Shown one piece after another: positions 59,662 through 64,000 of a DNA stretch of 64,000 nucleotides. The DNA lies in the NCBI GenBank assembly GCA_964059195.1, contig CAXKWD010000005.1, positions 95,121,882 through 95,185,881 of the forward strand. The letters are read 5' to 3'. Position numbers and translations under genes: made by a program. This DNA comes from Ectobius pallidus (taxonomy: Eukaryota > Arthropoda > Insecta > Blattodea > Ectobiidae). The notes below the pieces were generated by a model. The model ran no database searches, was not told the origin of the DNA, and was given only the letters and a program-made list of their open reading frames with translations. Position 1 is the stretch's first letter. Every line of letters starts with the position of its first letter.

Positions 59662-61321
59662 CAGGCTTTAAAACTTAGTGCCCGAACACACAGAGGGAGT
59701 TGATTCCGGTTACCAACAACCTGAGTATAGGGGGTGGGGGTTGATTGAGTAGGCTGATAAGACAGTAGCTGATAGCAGTACTGAGAAGTGAATGCGCTTG
59801 TGGTACGGTGCCTCTCAAATTGGTCAACAGTGTACCTTGTCATTGTGCGTGTTTATACGTGTTCGGCATGCCGAAAGTAAAGTGTTCTAAAACGCAAACA
59901 TATATTGAAACATTTGAAGAGTCCACTGCAAAAGGGGGGAATGTCAATATTTTGTGAAAATCGAGATAAATGTGTATTATGATAGACCAAATGGAGTAGA
60001 ATAACATAGCCTTAAATGCATTACAAAAAAGATGATAGTCTCTCACATACGGAAGTGACTCCTACACAAGAAGAGGGAATGTCATAGGAAAACAGAGCAA
60101 GAAAGGGGAATGTCATGTGCTTGCTGCATTGCATTAGGCAACAGTATTCATATTCAGCATATAACATTAATGTTGGCATCACTGCAGTAATTGACCATTC
60201 ATTTTTGTGGCTTCAGTGATTAATGCCGACTTTTTCTTTGTCATAATATAATAATTAATAACATGGCACTCATTAACCAAAGATATCCAGCTGAACTGCC
60301 AGAATACAGGACAGCAGCATTTGAGAGTGCTCGCAAGAAGCCATCTCCTTACCATGTCGTACATGTAGGCCTAGATCAAGCTATGCTAAGGAACTGGACA
60401 TTGTACTTGACTCTGATGTTCAGCAAGACCTGTCTGATAGAAACAAGACCTATTACAGAAATTCTCTTTTCATTCAACCATCCTCGTCTGGTGGAGCAGA
60501 GATTTTCATGGAATGGACTACGAGAAACTTCAGTCACGGTTCCCATTAACAGCCCACTGACACAACAGAAGAATATTCAAACAGAGTGGAGAGTTTGTGC
60601 TGCCTGATAAGCTTTATCAAGGTAATAAGCATTGCACTTAAATTTTTGTGATTCCATGAACAGCTCATAAGCAGCAATAACATTACTTACAGTATTTCTG
60701 TTTCAGATTCATTACAATTTCATGGGAAAAGTTCAGTGATTGGAAGAACTTAAGCAGTTCTGTAATCATGAAGCAAGAGAATATTACAAAGCACTACCTC
60801 ATAGGAAGAAGCCTGAAAAATGAACATGCTGTAGAAGTTCAGTTACCTGACATTCCCCCTTTTTGTAATTTATTTTTGTACATCAGTTAACAAATAAATT
60901 ATTTTGATAATGAAGACGGAGAATGAAGTGCTTCTTTTTGTTAAGAATCAATAAAGAAATGTGTGTTCAGTTATGTGAAAAAAAATGAACCACTTCTATT
61001 TGCTTGATAAAATGTGGTATGGTTTTAAAGTTTAAAATTCATTTTACGCAAAATGAAAAAAAAAGTGACATTCCCCCCTTTTGCAGTGGACTCTTCATTT
61101 GGGAGGGACTATTATACACAAACAGGAGAAAGTATCGTTTTGCATGCTTGTAATGTGAGTTTAGATAATGAGAAGTTATTTTGTGGTCTTCCTATATATG
61201 TATTTCGGTTTGTTTACTATCACGTGAACTAGCATATGGTAGCTAGGGCATACGCCGAGCAAAGTCTGTACGGTACGGTTGCTGTTAACATATTGGATCG
61301 GGCACTAAGTTTTAAAGCCTG
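59662..61321. mobile_element. hAT-like element hosting another transposon
   Basis: CAGGCTTTAAAACTTAGTGC mirrors GCACTAAGTTTTAAAGCCTG exactly. Duplication GTTATTAT at 59654-59661 and 61322-61329 is perfect. Without the inner element only about 480 bp remain, with no coding. Confidence 0.93.
59915..61097 (+). mobile_element. 1.18 kb TIR transposon with repeated GGAATGTCA motifs, nested in the hAT
   Basis: A perfect 32 bp inverted end begins TGAAGAGTCCACTGCAAAAG and finishes GGGGGGAATGTCA. The motif GGGAATGTCA recurs at about 60073 and 60096. Its complement TGACATTCCC recurs near 60847, so subterminal repeats point inward from both ends. Coding debris on the plus strand includes ALINQRYPAELPEYRTAAFE (60263 on) and LEELKQFCNHEAREYYKALP near 60740, each in its own frame. 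I do not assign a superfamily. Confidence 0.85.
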
Positions 61322-61329
61322 GTTATTAT

Positions 61330-63260
61330 CTATAATGAACTAAAGTCTATTGAGTGTATAAAGCGCTTAGATGGTGTATAATATTTCAAAATGAGTTCAT
61401 CTGGAGGAACCGGCCATTGTCCATGTTTGTTTGCAATTTGCTTTTTTAAATTGTTTGTCTGTTGATTGGTTATAATACTCTTGCTTGTATCTTGCATAAC
61501 AATAGTATAAGGATAAATAGTATTTGTGGTTCGTGACTGGGGAAAGGATTTATATGTACTTTTTTGTGCCCTCCCTTACCCCCGGAGTGCAAATGTTTTC
61601 TAAAATATATAGCTAAATATATAGAAAATATACGTTAATTATTGTTAATTGTACACGTAGTTGAATGTGGTCTCGCCGTTTAGTAAAAATTCGCTTAGGT
61701 GGCAGAGACAATTTGAATTTTACTGGGAGCTTTGAGAAAATTTAAAATTGATGGATTCTGGTAATTTCTGGATATTGTAACAGTTACTAGTTTTTAATTA
61801 ATAACAAGATGCAACTGTATAAAACAAATACAATTTAGTATGATAATTACTATCGCTTAAAGGACTAAAGTAAAGTATCGGTGTTTCGAATCTCTGTAGT
61901 TCGATATTCTCATAAATTCTAACTAAAAATTTTGAATTAACAATAAATAAATAAATAAATTAATCATCCTTTTTTCAGGGCCTTATACGAGCCAAGATAT
62001 AGAGGTGAAAGTTAGAGGATTAAGAAATGTGACCTCATATTTCCGAAACTAGCCATTTTAGGTTTCAGTTCTGAAATATCCATGAAAAACCTTATCTATA
62101 TTTCTGCCGGAGCCTCGTCCATCTTCGTGCTATAACTTATTCAATTATAATGAGAACTCAAAAGTCACAAATTGTGGAATGAAGTAATCATTATTGTTAA
62201 AATCGTGAGACTTCTCTGGTTTCGATGGGTGTTTTAAGTAAGAAGGAGCAAATTTGGAGAAAAGCCCGAGGCAATCCCGAACAACATCCTACTGTTTAGA
62301 CGGTGGTGTCAGATTGCTGCTCGGTAACAGTGCAGTTATTTAGGATAGGAACACTTGTAAATTTACACAAACTGTAAAGAAAGTCTACTGTGTTGTATTA
62401 TTTAACATAAGGAATTTTTCATATAGGCCTACACAAGCTTTTTCATGTAATTTTATAAGTCCGAGTTTCTTTTATAGTTCAAGGTAGTTTCGGTCTCATC
62501 CCCCTCGAATTATCGAGACTTTACAAAATCATTTAAGAAATAATAGGATTTTGTGATTTAAAGGGATTATTTTTCAATAAAACTTCGTAAGAATTTCGTA
62601 ACTTTTATTCATTTTCCTGAATATGGACTATATTTATTGGCTGTTGAACATAATGTGTTACTATGTACTCGTACTATGTCTAAAAGACTGAAAAGAAAAA
62701 AAATTAAAAACGACATTTTCACCACTTTACGGACTGAAACACAAGACAATTATCTCCCTAAATAGATGTTATTTACAAGTAAATCCTTTCCCTTTTCATT
62801 AATTTTTCTAACTGGTATTCTGAATTATGAAAGTATATTCTAACATTGTTGCTTCTATCACTGTAGTTGTAAAAAATCAGGCTAGGGCAATAGATTGATC
62901 CGTAAATTGTGGACCTTGATGTTATTTTCTTTTAAGAAGACATCGTCCCAAACCATACTTTATCTACAAAAGAATATAATAGCATTGTTCTGTAATCCGA
63001 AAATCTGCATCGACACAGACACCGACAAACAACAGGTGCTCTTAAGTCGCGTCGTTTTCCCCGGTGTTGCCGCTGTCATTCACCATCTCTCAAGTGAAGT
63101 AAACGTGTTTGCTACATATTTGGCAACATTGTCCTGGACTGCAGACACGCCGGAAAACGCCTTCCTATTCATTGATTGACATGTCGAAGTGGATTAGGGT
63201 GGTAGCAGGTAGAGACAGTTCTTGGAAAAAAACCTTTAAGAAGTGGCACCCACAATAGTT
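61330..63260. other. Unrecognised stretch
   Basis: A 94-residue open stretch at 62895-63179 has no recognisable motif and no splice or start context I would defend. Confidence 0.45.
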
Positions 63261-63261
63261 A

Positions 63262-63702
63262 GATTGCTAATCGACCAGGGTGCGGAGGGAATAAAGGTTA
63301 TGAACACACGTAGGCTTGAGGCAGCCTGTGATTATGTCTAAAATTTATCATAGGTTTGAAAAATAAATTATGATACATGTTGACATTTTTGCGCCTTTGT
63401 TTCGATTCATTGTAGGTGTAAGTTATTTCAAAGTTTCAATGCATTTCTATGAGTTGTGCAATAATATCCCTCTCCTTGTGGAAAATTAAAATGCCAGCGA
63501 CCGAACTTATGTCCAATAAAGTTAATGGAAAAAATATTTCTTAATTCTGCTAGTTGCGGATGATTTTCATAGTTTGTTTTTCTCTTGTGAATATAGGTTC
63601 ATGAAAGTAAGTCCTGTATACAAAACATCCATTACGCAAAGAAGTTTACATCGCCTCGATTCAGAAATAACCTTTATGCCCTCCGCACACGGGTCAATTC
63701 TT
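63262..63702. mobile_element. Possible MITE defined by an inverted repeat
   Basis: GGTGCGGAGGGAATAAAGGT near 63280 mirrors ACCTTTATGCCCTCCGCAC near 63672. The arms are about 29 bp with few mismatches. The outer limits and target duplication are not resolved. Confidence 0.5.
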
Positions 63703-64000
63703 TTGTTACTGAGCTAGCGGTCTGCGAACATCGTTTCACTTGACTGCCTTTTAACATTTGTTTCGACCATACTAAGGTACAGTATGCTTATTATATGTGC
63801 CGTAAAAGTATCTTAATGACATCCATTCAAGTACAGATTTTCGATTAATATCGAACACGGAACAATTTTTAAGCTTTGAGAGCAGCAAATGAAACTGCGT
63901 AACAAAAAATCTGACTTTAATCGTTATTATTATACTAAATTAACTTCTATTTGCATTATTAATAACTTAACTTTGCTCATAAACAAAACCCATTTTAATT
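63703..64000. other. Unrecognised AT-rich stretch
   Basis: Nothing supported. Confidence 0.5.

Noticed and set aside
62895..63179. 94-residue open frame
   Set aside because: No motif, no flanking splice sites I can defend, and no relation to neighbours.

Overview
This is a strongly AT-rich eukaryotic window, almost certainly from an insect. The only host gene I recognise is an arthropod-type visual (r-type) opsin. Everything else I can identify is transposable element or repeat. The density and nesting of repeats suggest a large insect genome such as a cockroach, termite or orthopteroid. The species assignment is inference, not something read from the sequence.

Region by region. 1-5.5 kb: two exons of an opsin gene on the + strand. 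They run from intracellular loop 3 through TM6, TM7 with the retinal lysine, the NPxxY motif and a long His/Pro-rich tail. The exons are separated by a 4.36 kb intron holding a tRNA-derived SINE, a pogo/Tigger-like element and two hAT-like elements. One hAT-like element sits 25 nt from the splice acceptor. The 5' exons lie left of the window. 5.4-7.4 kb: mariner debris, including a palindrome made of two mariner 3' ends, and a small MITE. 7.4-20 kb: SINE fragments, a degenerate minisatellite, foldback and MITE elements, a PIF/Harbinger-like element, an internally deleted Tc1/mariner element and a dispersed repeat here called E. 20.5-23.7 kb: SINE and RT fragments, a Tc1/mariner element carrying a tRNA-like repeat, and a second Tigger-like copy. 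24-28.2 kb: one element with 35-45 bp TIRs, then a triple nest (Helitron in hAT in Tigger). 29-31.5 kb: a foldback and a 1.98 kb DNA transposon with subterminal repeats and a broken two-exon ORF. 32-38.4 kb: LINE tail, hAT remnant, two DINE/Helentron-like elements with (GTCY)n plus 150 bp minisatellite, and a 315 bp tandem duplication carrying tRNA-like sequences.

37-56.4 kb is the dominant structure: a degenerate long-period tandem array. Its order is block D, A, B, C, with about ten copies of block B, and it has been punctured by hAT elements, LINEs, an R2-clade retrotransposon fragment, SINEs and repeat E. 56.5-64 kb: a SINE, an hAT-like element with a 61 bp minisatellite and a palindromic 8 bp target duplication, an hAT with another TIR transposon nested in it, and mostly unrecognised sequence.

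No bacterial-type genes, operons or CRISPR arrays are present. The opsin is the one functional locus. The most interesting unexplained material is the two subterminal-repeat transposons (29.5-31.5 kb and 59.9-61.1 kb) and the tandem array. Mobile-element limits come from inverted ends and target duplications read by eye; internal homology between copies was also judged by eye.
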